From positions 1 through 64,000 of the forward strand of contig JBBJLW010000014.1 of assembly GCA_037720595.1 (NCBI GenBank): 64,000 nucleotides of DNA, in the 5' to 3' direction. Both the position numbers and the translations under genes were made by a program. The DNA is from Gaiellasilicea sp037720595. GTDB taxonomy: Bacteria; Actinomycetota; Thermoleophilia; Gaiellales; Gaiellaceae. Position 1 is the stretch's first letter. Each line of letters begins with the position of its first letter. This document shows positions 53,978 through 62,658 of this stretch, one piece after another. The notes under the pieces are model-generated. The model made no database searches. It saw only the letters and a list, made by a program, of their open reading frames with translations, and had not been told where the DNA came from.

Positions 53978-54697
53978 ATGACTTCCCCGCAAGTCGCCTT
54001 TCCGGTTCGCCTGACCGGCGAGCTCGATCCCGAGGTGGGACGCTGGCAGTGGCTTTTCAAGTGGCTGCTCGCGATCCCGCACTTCATCGTTCTCTTCTTC
54101 CTCTGGATCGGCTTTGTGCTCTCGACCGTCGTCGCGGGCGTTGCGATCCTCTTCAGCGGCCGCTATCCCCGCGGGATCTTCGACTTCAACGTCGGCGTCC
54201 TCCGCTGGTCCTGGCGGGTCGGCTTCTATTCCTACAGCGCCCTCGGCACCGACAGATACCCGCCCTTCTCCCTTGCCGATGACCCGGCCTACCCGGCGCG
54301 GCTCGAGGTCGAGTATCCCGAGCGGCTCTCGCGCGGGCTCGTCCTCGTCAAGTGGTGGCTGCTCGCGATCCCCCACTACCTGATCGTCGCGATCTTCACG
54401 GGTGGAGCCTGGTCTGCCTGGGGAGAGGGCGACGGCTTGCTCTACGCCTCCGGCGGTGGCCTGATCGGGCTGCTCGTGCTCTTCGCCGGATTTGCCCTGC
54501 TCTTCACGAGTCGCTACCCCCGGCCGCTCTACGACTTCGTCCTCGGCCTGAACCGCTGGGTCTTCCGAGTCGTCGCCTACGCGGGCCTGATGACCGACAC
54601 CTACCCGCCGTTTCGGCTCGACCCCGGAAGCACCGAGCCCCCCGCCGCGACGGGCACCGCCACGGCAGCGTCAACAACTCCGGTGCCGACCGCTTAG
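53978..54697 (+). CDS. DUF4389 membrane protein
   Basis: 239 aa, ATG 53978 with GAAGGAG upstream. Two homologous halves, each with hydrophobic helices (about 30-58 and 125-185) and the repeated signatures WLFKWLLAIPHFIV / KWWLLAIPHYLIV, SGRYPRGIFDFNVGVLRW / SRYPRPLYDFVLGLNRW and YPPFSL / YPPFRL, so it arose by internal duplication. Integral membrane, function unknown. Ends in a Thr/Ala-rich tail before a strong terminator. Confidence 0.88.
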   Translation: MTSPQVAFPVRLTGELDPEVGRWQWLFKWLLAIPHFIVLFFLWIGFVLSTVVAGVAILFSGRYPRGIFDFNVGVLRWSWRVGFYSYSALGTDRYPPFSLADDPAYPARLEVEYPERLSRGLVLVKWWLLAIPHYLIVAIFTGGAWSAWGEGDGLLYASGGGLIGLLVLFAGFALLFTSRYPRPLYDFVLGLNRWVFRVVAYAGLMTDTYPPFRLDPGSTEPPAATGTATAASTTPVPTA

Positions 54698-54701
54698 CGC
54701 A

Positions 54702-54737
54702 CCGAAGGCCCGCCTGAGCTACGAGGCGGGCCTTCGG
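54702..54737. terminator. Bidirectional terminator hairpin
   Basis: Perfect 14-bp stem CCGAAGGCCCGCCT / AGGCGGGCCTTCGG with an 8-nt loop, between the DUF4389 gene and the convergent methyltransferase gene. Confidence 0.85.
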
Positions 54738-54813
54738 GTGAAGCGGCGGGCGCCCTTACGCGACCGTTTCGACACGAGGGGCTGCGAGCGGCCCCTGGCG
54801 TGCATCACGCGAC

Positions 54814-55755
54814 TCAGCCCGGTGGTAGCTGAAAGTGCCAGATGATCGACGACGGCTTCCCCCGCCACGCCGCGTTGGTCGCGTCGATCGCCTCGGCGTG
54901 CAGGCCCCAGGTAAACGGCGGTTCGTCGGGGTCCTGGGGCGGCAGACGCTCGCCGTCGTGGATCGTCCGGCCCTCGTCGTCCAGAACCGGCGACGGGACC
55001 CGCGGCTCCTCGCACCTGAGCACCTGGAATCCGAGCGGGAGCGCCGCCGCGAGGTACTCGCTCGCGAGGCGCGCGTACGCGGGGATGTATCCGAGCTCGC
55101 CCCCAGGGCCGTCGCTCACGACCGGAAAGATGATGTCGCCGATCAAGCCGCGCTGATCGGAGACCACGAGGTGCCCGCCCGGGCGCAGCACCCGCGCGAA
55201 CTCGCGGAACGGGCCCTCGATGTCCGCGAAATGCACGAGCGCGATCGCGCAGACGACCAGGTCGACAGAGTCGTCCGCGAGGGGCAGCTCGTGGAGGTCG
55301 GCCTCGTAGAACTCGCCCTGCGGGACCTTCTCGCGGGCACGCGCGAGCATCCCCGGGGACGAGTCGACGCCGATCACCGTATGCCCGAGCGATGCGAGGT
55401 ACGCGGCGTGTCGCCCGGTGCCGCACGCGGCGTCGAGCGCAGCGCCGACGGGAAGCCCGTCAAGGATCTCGCGCACAATCGGCTGCTCGATCTCGAGGAG
55501 CTGGTTCGGCTGCTCGTCGTACCAAGGCGCCCAACTGTCATAGCCGTCGCGCGTGGAGATCGGGCGCGCCTCGATCCCGGTGCCGAACGCGTCGGGTGAC
55601 TTGAGCAGCTCGCGGATCTCATCGAATCGCGCGAGCGTGAACTCGCGGTCGTAAGCGCCGGAGAACGCGCGTAGAAGGGCGATTCCCTCCAGTCCGAGGA
55701 GATACGCGAGTGGATGCTGGACGATCACGGGGAGTTCCGATGCCGAGTCGGCCAT
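54814..55755 (-). CDS. Class I SAM-dependent methyltransferase
   Basis: 313 aa. SAM motif I LDAACGTGRHAAYLASLGH near 105, motif II GVDSSPGMLARA, post-motif VDLVVCAIALVHF, and HLVVSDQRG. The N-terminal 90 aa are helical with ARPISTRDGYDSWAPWYDEQ, and the C-terminus has WHFQLPPG. Methyl acceptor unknown. ATG 55755. Single gene. Confidence 0.85.
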   Translation of the reverse strand: MADSASELPVIVQHPLAYLLGLEGIALLRAFSGAYDREFTLARFDEIRELLKSPDAFGTGIEARPISTRDGYDSWAPWYDEQPNQLLEIEQPIVREILDGLPVGAALDAACGTGRHAAYLASLGHTVIGVDSSPGMLARAREKVPQGEFYEADLHELPLADDSVDLVVCAIALVHFADIEGPFREFARVLRPGGHLVVSDQRGLIGDIIFPVVSDGPGGELGYIPAYARLASEYLAAALPLGFQVLRCEEPRVPSPVLDDEGRTIHDGERLPPQDPDEPPFTWGLHAEAIDATNAAWRGKPSSIIWHFQLPPG

Positions 55756-56229
55756 GGGGGCTACACCTTTCTCTCAGAGGTCTTTGCAGGCAGTCGCGCT
55801 CGACCAACGCTCGTTGAGCGCGGTAAGGCGAGCGAGGAAGGCAGCGTTGGAGCGCTGCCTTGATGCAAGGACCTAAGCCATCGGCATCGGTCTTATACCA
55901 CGGCGTTTGTGGGATGGATTGGGCGAGTCGGGAGACGCGGCGACCGACACTGACTGCGGGTCGCAGGTCTCGACGGAGCCAGACCTGATCGTCGTCTCGG
56001 TCGGCTCGTTCGCCGACTCGTCGTTCCCGCCGCCGACGGAGTCGGGCTACGTGGGCTATCCGACTCAATCCAGCGTTACGCTCCCGAGCTGTGGTGGGGA
56101 CTCGGTGCGACCTCTCTACGAGGCCGGCAGGTACGCGGAGGAGGCGGACAGAGGCCGCGAGGTCATCGAGCCCGCCCCAAGTGCCCATTCGCGCATGTGC
56201 GCGAATGTCCCCCACGGATCTGGTGTCGT
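55756..56229. other. Gene-free stretch with no clear feature
   Basis: 474 bp between the methyltransferase start and the dienelactone hydrolase stop. It contains a 7-bp hairpin (GGCAGCG..CGCTGCC near 55845) and open frames with shadow-like composition. One frame near 56105-56165 reads LYEAGRYAEEADRGREVIEP, which could be a helical (TPR-like) gene remnant but is too short to assign. Confidence 0.4.
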
Positions 56230-56802
56230 CTACTCGACGGCCTTCAAAAATGCGAGGACACGTTGCTCGAGCAGTGTCGCGGCGCTCTCGTCGTAGTCCG
56301 GCAGGCTGTTGTCAGCGAACAGATGTCGATCGCCGGGGTACAGGAACAACTCCGCGCCGTCGATCGGCCCGGTAAGCTCGCGCGCGGCTGGAAGGTCTTC
56401 CACCGCCCACTCGTCGTCCTCCATCATGTGGATCTGGAGGGGGACTCCCGGCGGCCAGGATCCGCCGAACTCGGAGGCCGGGAAAGCAGCGCTGAAGAGC
56501 AGCGCTCCCTTGGCGCCTGGACGTGTCTGGGCCAGCATCTGCGCCGGCATTACTCCGAGCGAGAACCCGGCATAGACGAGCTCGTTCGGCAAGCCGTCGG
56601 CGGCGAGTCGACCGCGCTCTCCAATCTTCTCGAAGCCAACCTCCTTCGCGTAGCCGACGCCCTCGTTGAGGTCGGTGAAGGTGTTGCCGTCGTAGAGGTC
56701 GGGAGCGTGAACAACGTGTCCGGCAGCTCGCAGCTCGTCGGCAAACGCGAGGAATCCTTGAGTCTGGCCCTGCGCGTGATGGAAGAGCAGTATCTCGGCC
56801 AC
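56230..56802 (-). CDS. Dienelactone hydrolase-family alpha/beta hydrolase
   Basis: 190 aa, close to the small DLH size. Nucleophile elbow YAGFSLGVM (Ser where classical DLH has Cys), Asp in the MMEDDEW segment, His in YPGDRHLFAD: a plausible Ser-Asp-His triad. LLFHHAQGQTQGFLAFADEL at the N-terminus and PDLYDGNTF are family-typical. Substrate unknown. Single gene; the 257 bp upstream contain no recognisable feature. Confidence 0.85.
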   Translation of the reverse strand: MAEILLFHHAQGQTQGFLAFADELRAAGHVVHAPDLYDGNTFTDLNEGVGYAKEVGFEKIGERGRLAADGLPNELVYAGFSLGVMPAQMLAQTRPGAKGALLFSAAFPASEFGGSWPPGVPLQIHMMEDDEWAVEDLPAARELTGPIDGAELFLYPGDRHLFADNSLPDYDESAATLLEQRVLAFLKAVE

Positions 56803-57059
56803 GACTCACTTCCTACCGCCCTCGAAGATCTCGAAACGCCACGGCCGCACTCACCCTTAAGACCTCATTTCAGAATGAAGGGACCCGATCCCTGGCGACG
56901 AAGGCCGTCGGCATCCGTCGTCAAGCTGGGAGGGGATGTGGTGGCTATCCCCTGAGCGGCGTTGATCGCTTTAAGCAGCAGCACGCGCAGCCGGATGTGC
57001 GAAAATTGCGTCGTCAACGACCCCTGTTCGCGAATCGCGGTGACGCCCAGGAGGACGAA

Positions 57060-57623
57060 ATGCCGGTGAAGGAAGCACGCTCGGAAGAGACCCCGTACGG
57101 CCGCTACATCACGTCGGAGGGCTGGTTCGTCCACAACCTCGCGGACGCGCTCGCTGTACGCAACGAGGAGAAGGGCGGCGCGATGTACCCGCTCGAGCCG
57201 CGGGAGTCGCCGTTCGGTGATCTCGGCGTCAACGTCCGCGTCCTCTGGCCGGGCGACCCGAACGCGCTCTACCACGCGGAGGGCGTACAGGAAGGATTCC
57301 TCGTGCTCTCGGGCGAGTGCACGTTGATCGTCGAAGAGGAGGAACGGCCGCTGCGGCGGTGGGACTACTTCCATTGCCCGGCCGACACCTGCCACGTGAT
57401 CGTCGGCGCGGGCGACAGACCGTGCGTGATTCTCATGATCGGTGCACGGCCGGAAGCGACGATCCGCTACCCGGTGAGCGAGATGGCGGCGAAGTACGGC
57501 GCGTCCGCCGCGAAGGAGACCGACGACCCGGACGAGGCGTACGCCGACTGGCCGGGCGAGTACATGCCGGTGCGCCTGCCATGGCCGCTCGATTCCGACG
57601 CGACGCCACTACGGCGCGTGTAG
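57060..57623 (+). CDS. Cupin-fold protein
   Basis: 187 aa from ATG 57060 after CAGGAGGACG. Cupin motif 1: WPGDPNALYHAEGVQEGFLV with metal-binding His and Glu; ECTLIVEEEERPLRRWD; motif 2: YFHCPADTCHVIVGAGD with a further His. C-terminal extension RYPVSEMAAKYGA and a Trp-rich tail. Likely a metal-binding sugar- or small-molecule-binding protein. Confidence 0.82.
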   Translation: MPVKEARSEETPYGRYITSEGWFVHNLADALAVRNEEKGGAMYPLEPRESPFGDLGVNVRVLWPGDPNALYHAEGVQEGFLVLSGECTLIVEEEERPLRRWDYFHCPADTCHVIVGAGDRPCVILMIGARPEATIRYPVSEMAAKYGASAAKETDDPDEAYADWPGEYMPVRLPWPLDSDATPLRRV

Positions 57624-57764
57624 TCGAAACGTCGCTTGCGCCAGTTCGCGAACGTCACTCGACGACTGACTAGCGCCTGCCGCGCTAGAAGAGGCACGAT
57701 GAGTTCACGGCGCGCCGCGGTCTGTAAGTACGACAGGCAACGAGCGAGTCGAAGGGAGCGCACG

Positions 57765-58247
57765 ATGCAGCAGCAGATTGTTCCGAACCTCTGGTTCGAC
57801 GGCCAGGCCGAGGAGGCCGCGGACTTCTACGTCTCGGTTTTCCCGAATTCGCGCGTGGTCAACGTGTCGCGCTGCACCGAGGCAGGCCCCGGGGCTGCGG
57901 GTTCGGTGATGGTGGTCGAGTTCGAGCTGAACGGCAACCGGGTCATTGGCATCAACGGCGGTCCCCAGTTCACGTTCAGCGAGGCGGTCTCGCTCCAGGT
58001 CGTCTGCGACGACCAGGACGAGGTCGACTACTACTGGGAGAAGCTCGGCGAGGACGGCGAGGAAGGCCCGTGCGGCTGGCTGAAAGATCGCTTCGGCCTC
58101 TCCTGGCAGGTGACGCCGAAGGGGATGGACGAGCTCTTCGCCGACGCGGATAGCGAGCGAGCGCGCCGCGCGATGGAGGCGATGTTCGAGATGAAGAAGC
58201 TCGACCTCGCCGCGCTGCAGGCGGCGGCCGGCGCGGAGGTGCGTTAA
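57765..58247 (+). CDS. PhnB-like VOC protein (3-demethylubiquinone methyltransferase-like)
   Basis: 160 aa, ATG 57765 after GAAGGGAG. QIVPNLWFDGQAEEAADFYV and FPNSRVVNVSRCTEA, then VMVVEFELNGNRVIGINGGP, LQVVCDDQDEVDYYWEKLGE and CGWLKDRFGLSWQVTP are the PhnB/3-demethylubiquinone-9 family pattern. The name is historical; no methyltransferase activity is implied. Single gene. Confidence 0.88.
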   Translation: MQQQIVPNLWFDGQAEEAADFYVSVFPNSRVVNVSRCTEAGPGAAGSVMVVEFELNGNRVIGINGGPQFTFSEAVSLQVVCDDQDEVDYYWEKLGEDGEEGPCGWLKDRFGLSWQVTPKGMDELFADADSERARRAMEAMFEMKKLDLAALQAAAGAEVR

Positions 58248-58343
58248 CACGATGAACCGCCCCGTGCGACGGCTGCTCGACCCGGGTGCTGACATGTTTG
58301 GACACCAAAGATCAGTTCCGAGCGGTTGCTCTAGTCTCGCGCG

Positions 58344-58752
58344 GTGGTTTCTCTTCGGCCGATCACGGACGCGAATCGGGAAGCGGTCGAGGCCCTTGCC
58401 GTAACGCCGGATCAGGGACGGTTCGTAAGCGGTGTCCGCGAGTCGATTCTCGAGGCGGCGGAGGAGCCGGACGCTCGGGCCATCTACTGGGCGATCTATA
58501 ACGCTCGACCTGATCGTCGAGTACTTCCGGAACCGAGGCGTCGGCACGATGTGGACGAGCGCCGTGCAGGGCGAGGGCAGCCCGGCCACGTTCTACGAGC
58601 GATACGGCTTCAAACGAACCGGAGATTCCCACGGCAACGAGATCCTGCTCCGGCTGGAGATCTCCCAGCACCAGCGCGGCCGACGAGCGACGAGCGGTCA
58701 ACTCCAGCGTCAAGCCGCCCTTGCCTGGGCCAGCGTTAGTCCCCCGAACTGA
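58344..58752 (+). pseudogene. GNAT acetyltransferase with internal deletion
   Basis: GTG 58344 reads VSLRPITDANREAVEALAVT and ARAIYWAIYNA in one frame; after about 58505 a second frame carries TLDLIVEYFRNRGVGTMWTS and SPATFYERYGFKRTGD. An intact relative has roughly 40 more residues between these parts, including the acetyl-CoA loop (RGxG/A). So about 110-130 bp are deleted and the frame is shifted. Confidence 0.75.
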
Positions 58753-58810
58753 GCTACCGCTCGTCTTACACTGATGCAGACTGCGCTCGCTTTGGAGCGA
58801 CAGCACGCTG

Positions 58811-59007
58811 GTGGCTGATAGCACCGCGGCGGACGTTGCGAGGCGTCCGAAGAAGCGGAGGACGCTCTACCGTAAGCTTGCGTTTGCTTCTTGTCGTTGC
58901 TGCTTGCCGGGTTCGTTCTCCAGCTCGCTGACGCGCTCGGATTCGGCACGGTCGCGGTGACCCCCATTCATCAAAGCCTCGGGAGTAAGGAAGAGAAACG
59001 GGCATGA
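58811..59007 (+). pseudogene. Frameshifted small membrane protein
   Basis: GTG 58811 reads VADSTAADVARRPKKRRTLY and RKLAF. The next frame continues as LSLLLAGFVLQLADALGF and VAVTPIHQSLGSKEEKRA with a stop overlapping (ATGA) the DUF1801 start. A basic N-terminus followed by one transmembrane helix makes sense as one protein of about 65 aa if one base is restored near 58885. The ATGA overlap argues that it was translated together with the next gene. Confidence 0.4.
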
Positions 59008-59402
59008 GGAAGAGCGGATCGCAGAAAAGCAAGTCTCCTTCTCAGCTGATAGACGCGAGAATCAAGGAGCTAGGCGACTGGCGGGGCAAGATGCTCAGCC
59101 GGCTCCGTACCTTAGTCAAGGAAGCCGATCCCGAAATCGTCGAGGAGTGGAAGTGGAGAGGGGTTCCGGTGTGGTCGCACGACGGATTGATCTGCACAGG
59201 CGAGACTTACAAGAACGTCGTGAAGATGACCTTTGCCAAAGGGGCGGCTCTGAAGGATCCCTCGGGCCTCTTCAACTCCAGTCTTGACGGGAACACAAGG
59301 CGTGCCATCGACTTCCACGAGGGCGAGAAGATAGACGAGGAGGCGTTGAAGACTCTCGTTCGCCTCGCCGTGACCCTGAACAAGTCCACAGCCCAAAGCT
59401 AG
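59004..59402 (+). CDS. DUF1801-domain protein
   Basis: 132 aa, ATG 59004. IDARIKELGDWRGKMLSRLR, EADPEIVEEWKWRGVPVWSH, ICTGETYKNVVKMTFAKGAA and RAIDFHEGEKIDEEALKTLV are the DUF1801 (YdhG-like) pattern with conserved W and G residues. Codon use is slightly less GC-rich than its neighbours, hinting at transfer. Function unknown. Confidence 0.85.
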   Translation: MRKSGSQKSKSPSQLIDARIKELGDWRGKMLSRLRTLVKEADPEIVEEWKWRGVPVWSHDGLICTGETYKNVVKMTFAKGAALKDPSGLFNSSLDGNTRRAIDFHEGEKIDEEALKTLVRLAVTLNKSTAQS

Positions 59403-59570
59403 ATCCCGGCCACCGCGCAGCGCCTGCCCCGATAAGTTCTGGGCCGAGTCGGAGCACGCCGTGGCAGCGACAGCGCTTGGCGCTAAGGGCCGCATTCGCC
59501 TGGGCCAGCGTTCCGAATGTCCCCGGAGATTGATACCGCCACGGCACTGCGGCGCCGAGCAAGTGGGCTG

Positions 59571-59954
59571 CTAGCTCTCGTCGCGCTGCGCTGCGCCCCC
59601 GACCGGCGGTATCCAGCTCTCGCGCCGCTTCACCCAGATCTCGTCTACGGGCTTCAGCTCGAAGGGCGCCTCATCCAGACTTCCGATCCGAATCTCGATG
59701 AGCGTGTCGCTGGAGCCGGTTGTGTCAAGGAGCCGAGACCCACAGCGGGGGCAGAAGCCGCGACCGTCATAGCTTGAGATCTCGCCGCTCATCTCAAACG
59801 CCTCGACCGGCCAGTGCGCATACACACTGAACGCACTGCCAGACTCCTTTCTGCAATCCGCGCAGTGGCAACGCCGGACATGCACAGGGTCACCGCGAAC
59901 GCTGTAGCGGACCGCCCCGCAGAGACATCCGCCGGTGCGTACTTTTGCCTCCAC
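59571..59954 (-). CDS. GFA-family zinc protein
   Basis: 127 aa, GTG start. Zinc-binding Cys sets: GGCLCGAVRY, RRCHCADCRK and FCPRCGSRLL, the complete glutathione-dependent formaldehyde-activating (GFA) fold, followed by IEIRIGSLDEAPFELKPVDE and WIPPV. Substrate uncertain; most members are not formaldehyde enzymes. A broken paralogue is at 53200. Confidence 0.88.
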   Translation of the reverse strand: MEAKVRTGGCLCGAVRYSVRGDPVHVRRCHCADCRKESGSAFSVYAHWPVEAFEMSGEISSYDGRGFCPRCGSRLLDTTGSSDTLIEIRIGSLDEAPFELKPVDEIWVKRRESWIPPVGGAAQRDES

Positions 59955-60010
59955 GCGGGCAGATGCTACGCAACACTGCGGTGCGCCAGCGTGCTTACGC
60001 TTGAGCTCCG

Positions 60011-61051
60011 TTAGACCTCGGGCGCGTTCTCTGCGACGACCGCGGCGACAACCTCCGCCGCCTTCGCGACTTCGGCGTCGCCGATCAGGCGGTGGGTGAC
60101 GAAGCGAACCCGGTTCGTGTCGCGCTCCAGCGCCAGGACGCCCCGTTCCGCCAGCAGCGGCAGCAGCTCGTCGGGCAGGAGGCCCGTGCGGCTGACGTCG
60201 ACGAGGACGATGTTCGTCTCGATGCGCTCCGGGTCGAGCCGGACGCCCTCGATCTGCTGGAGGAGCGAGCCCAGCTTGCGCGCGCGGCGGTGATCGTCGG
60301 CGAGGCGGTCGACGAGCTCGAGCGCGAGGAGCCCTGCTGCTGCCGGGATCCCGGCCTTGTGGATCGAAACGCCGCCGAGCCGGCTCAGGGTCTTCCGCGC
60401 GAGCTCGATCACCTTCGCCTGCCCCGCGAGGATCGACCCCATCGGGGCGCAGAGGCCCTTGTTGAGGCTGAACGCCACGGTGTTCGCGGGCGACGCGAGC
60501 TCGCGCAGTGGCACGTCGAGCGCGACGGCCGCGTTCGCAAGCCGCGCGCCGTCGAGGTGGACATAGGTGCCGTGCCGCTGTGCGGCGGAGGCAAGCGCCT
60601 TCGTGAGCGCGGGCGTCAGCACCGTTCCGCCCGCGCGCGTGTGCGTGTTCTCGAGAACGAGGAGCGCCGCGTCCGTCTCGACGACGAGCTCCTCGACCTC
60701 ACCGGGATCCAGACGTCCGTCCTCCGCCCAGAGGGTTCGCGGCTCGAGCCCGGCGATCTCCGTGATTCCCATCGCCTCGGAGGTGAGGATGTGCGACGAC
60801 GACTCGAGGACCACCGTGCTGCCGCGCGCGGCCACCGTCAGAAGAACGACGAGGTTCGCCATCCCGCAGGTCGGCACCCAGAGGCCCGCCTCCTTGCCGA
60901 GCAGCTCGGCGACCGTTTCCTCGAGGCGGTTGACCGAAGGATCCTCGCGGTAGGTCGCCCAGCCGAGCGGCGCTGCGCGCATCGCCTCCCACATCTCCTC
61001 CGTCGGCCGGGCATGCAGATCCGACCGCAGATCGATCGTCACTGTGCTCAT
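60011..61051 (-). CDS. Threonine aldolase-family PLP enzyme
   Basis: 346 aa from ATG 61051; the longer frame upstream belongs to the deacylase in another phase. TIDLRSDLHARPTEEMWEAM, ELLGKEAGLWVPTCGMANLV, HLDGARLANAA and the PLP-Lys in AFSLNKGLCAPMGS near 205. Cleaves beta-hydroxy-amino acids such as (allo)threonine to glycine and an aldehyde. Stereopreference (L or D) cannot be read. Two nt from the deacylase stop, so it is in the same operon, likely processing released amino acids. Confidence 0.88.
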   Translation of the reverse strand: MSTVTIDLRSDLHARPTEEMWEAMRAAPLGWATYREDPSVNRLEETVAELLGKEAGLWVPTCGMANLVVLLTVAARGSTVVLESSSHILTSEAMGITEIAGLEPRTLWAEDGRLDPGEVEELVVETDAALLVLENTHTRAGGTVLTPALTKALASAAQRHGTYVHLDGARLANAAVALDVPLRELASPANTVAFSLNKGLCAPMGSILAGQAKVIELARKTLSRLGGVSIHKAGIPAAAGLLALELVDRLADDHRRARKLGSLLQQIEGVRLDPERIETNIVLVDVSRTGLLPDELLPLLAERGVLALERDTNRVRFVTHRLIGDAEVAKAAEVVAAVVAENAPEV

Positions 61052-61053
61052 GG

Positions 61054-62658
61054 TCAGTGGCGGAGGAGATGCCTGCCCGGGCGCGCGCCAGTGTGCTCGG
61101 CCTCGTCGACGACGATCGCGCCGTTGACGAGCACGTGCTCGACCCCGTGGGCGTAGGCCGTTGGTCGCTCGTTCGTGGAGACGTCGTCGAGCTCGTCGAA
61201 GTCGAACACGACCACGTCCGCGCTGTAGCCCGCTCGAAGCAGTCCGCGATCCCAGAGGCCGAAGTGCGCCGCCGGCATGCTCGTCATCTTCCGGATCGCC
61301 TCCTCGAGCCGCAACGTCCCTTGCTCCCGGACGTGATGGGTGAGGTAGTGCACATGCCCGGCGAAGCCGAGCGGGTGCTTCATGATCTCGCTCAACGGCC
61401 CCTCGTTCTGCACGGTGAACGTATCGACCCCGAGGCAGAAGAGCGGGTGGCCGATCATCTCCGCCAGGTGCTCGTCGGTGAAGAGCGTCCCGACCGTGAG
61501 GATCGACTCGTAGTCGGCGCCCGCGTCGGCGAGGATGTCGAGATAGCAATCCCAAGGGTCCTTAGCGAGCTTCTCCGAGATCTGCCAGAAGTTGAGGCCG
61601 CCGAGGTCGGGGTGCTCGGGCGTCGCCTGGAAGAAGACACGCTCCCATTCGCCCTTGTGGATGAAGCGCCAGTAGCGATCGCATTCTTGGCGGAGGCGCG
61701 CGCGCAGAGCCGGGTCGCGCAGCTTCGCGGCGGCGGCCTCGGGCCCGTCCTCGGCGACCCACGGCGGCAGGATCCCTGCCATCTGGCCGAGCCCCTCCCG
61801 GAACGGCGTCGTGTCGGCGAGCACGTCGAGGCCGGTCTCGCGGCTCGCAGCCATCTTCTCGACGGCGCGCTCCCATCCCCGCTCGGGCGCGTTCGTGTTG
61901 TGGCGGACGTTCAGGTGCGAGATCTCCGCCCTGGCACCGCCCGCCCGCGCCACCTCGAGGAACTCATCGATCGCCTCGAGGAGGCCGGAGTCCCGGTTGC
62001 GGATGTGGCTCGTGTAGATCCCGTCGTACTCGCCCGCGACCGAGTTGAGCCGCCGCAGCTCCTCGGTTGTCGCCTCTCGGCCCGGGTTGAACTCGAGCCC
62101 CGTCGACATCCCGAGAGCCCCGGACTGCATCGCCTCGTGGACATAGCCCTCCATCAGATCCAGCTGCTCGGGCGAGGGGGACGAGCCGGAGACGCCGGCC
62201 GCGAGCCGGATCGCGTTGTGACCGACGAACCACGCGAGGTTCTGCGAGTGACCGACGGATGAGATGAACTCGAGGTGCTCCCCGAACGTCGACCAGGGAA
62301 TCGAGCCCCCGTCCCAGCCGAACGCGTGCAGCCGACTCGCGATCGTCTCCGCGGAGGCGTCGGTGACGGGCGCATAGCTCCAGCCGCAGTTGCCGACCAC
62401 CTCGGTCGTCACGCCCTGCCGAATCGTGCTCTCGGCGGTCGGGTTCGCGAGGAGCGAGAAGTCGCTGTGGCTGTGGGGATCAACGAAGCCGGGGCAGACG
62501 ATCTTGCCGCTCGCGTCGATCACGCGGTCGGCGCTCGCGCTCGCGCCGAGCCGGCCGACCTCGGCGATCCTGCCTCCCTCGACCGCGACGTCGCCGAGGT
62601 ACGGCGGGCTGCCGGCGCCGTCGGCGATCCAGCCGTTCCGGATCAGGACGTCGAGCAC
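61054..62658 (-). CDS. N-acyl-D-amino-acid deacylase (amidohydrolase)
   Basis: 534 aa, GTG 62658 sharing one base with the permease stop. Metal motif PGFVDPHSHSD (HxH) near 60, TTEVVGNCGWSYAP with the bridging Cys region, ISHLNVRHN and a C-terminal ADVVVFDFDELDD. D-aminoacylase branch of the amidohydrolase superfamily: frees D-amino acids (or related) from N-acyl forms. Sits between the dipeptide-type permeases and threonine aldolase. Confidence 0.88.
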   Translation of the reverse strand: MLDVLIRNGWIADGAGSPPYLGDVAVEGGRIAEVGRLGASASADRVIDASGKIVCPGFVDPHSHSDFSLLANPTAESTIRQGVTTEVVGNCGWSYAPVTDASAETIASRLHAFGWDGGSIPWSTFGEHLEFISSVGHSQNLAWFVGHNAIRLAAGVSGSSPSPEQLDLMEGYVHEAMQSGALGMSTGLEFNPGREATTEELRRLNSVAGEYDGIYTSHIRNRDSGLLEAIDEFLEVARAGGARAEISHLNVRHNTNAPERGWERAVEKMAASRETGLDVLADTTPFREGLGQMAGILPPWVAEDGPEAAAAKLRDPALRARLRQECDRYWRFIHKGEWERVFFQATPEHPDLGGLNFWQISEKLAKDPWDCYLDILADAGADYESILTVGTLFTDEHLAEMIGHPLFCLGVDTFTVQNEGPLSEIMKHPLGFAGHVHYLTHHVREQGTLRLEEAIRKMTSMPAAHFGLWDRGLLRAGYSADVVVFDFDELDDVSTNERPTAYAHGVEHVLVNGAIVVDEAEHTGARPGRHLLRH

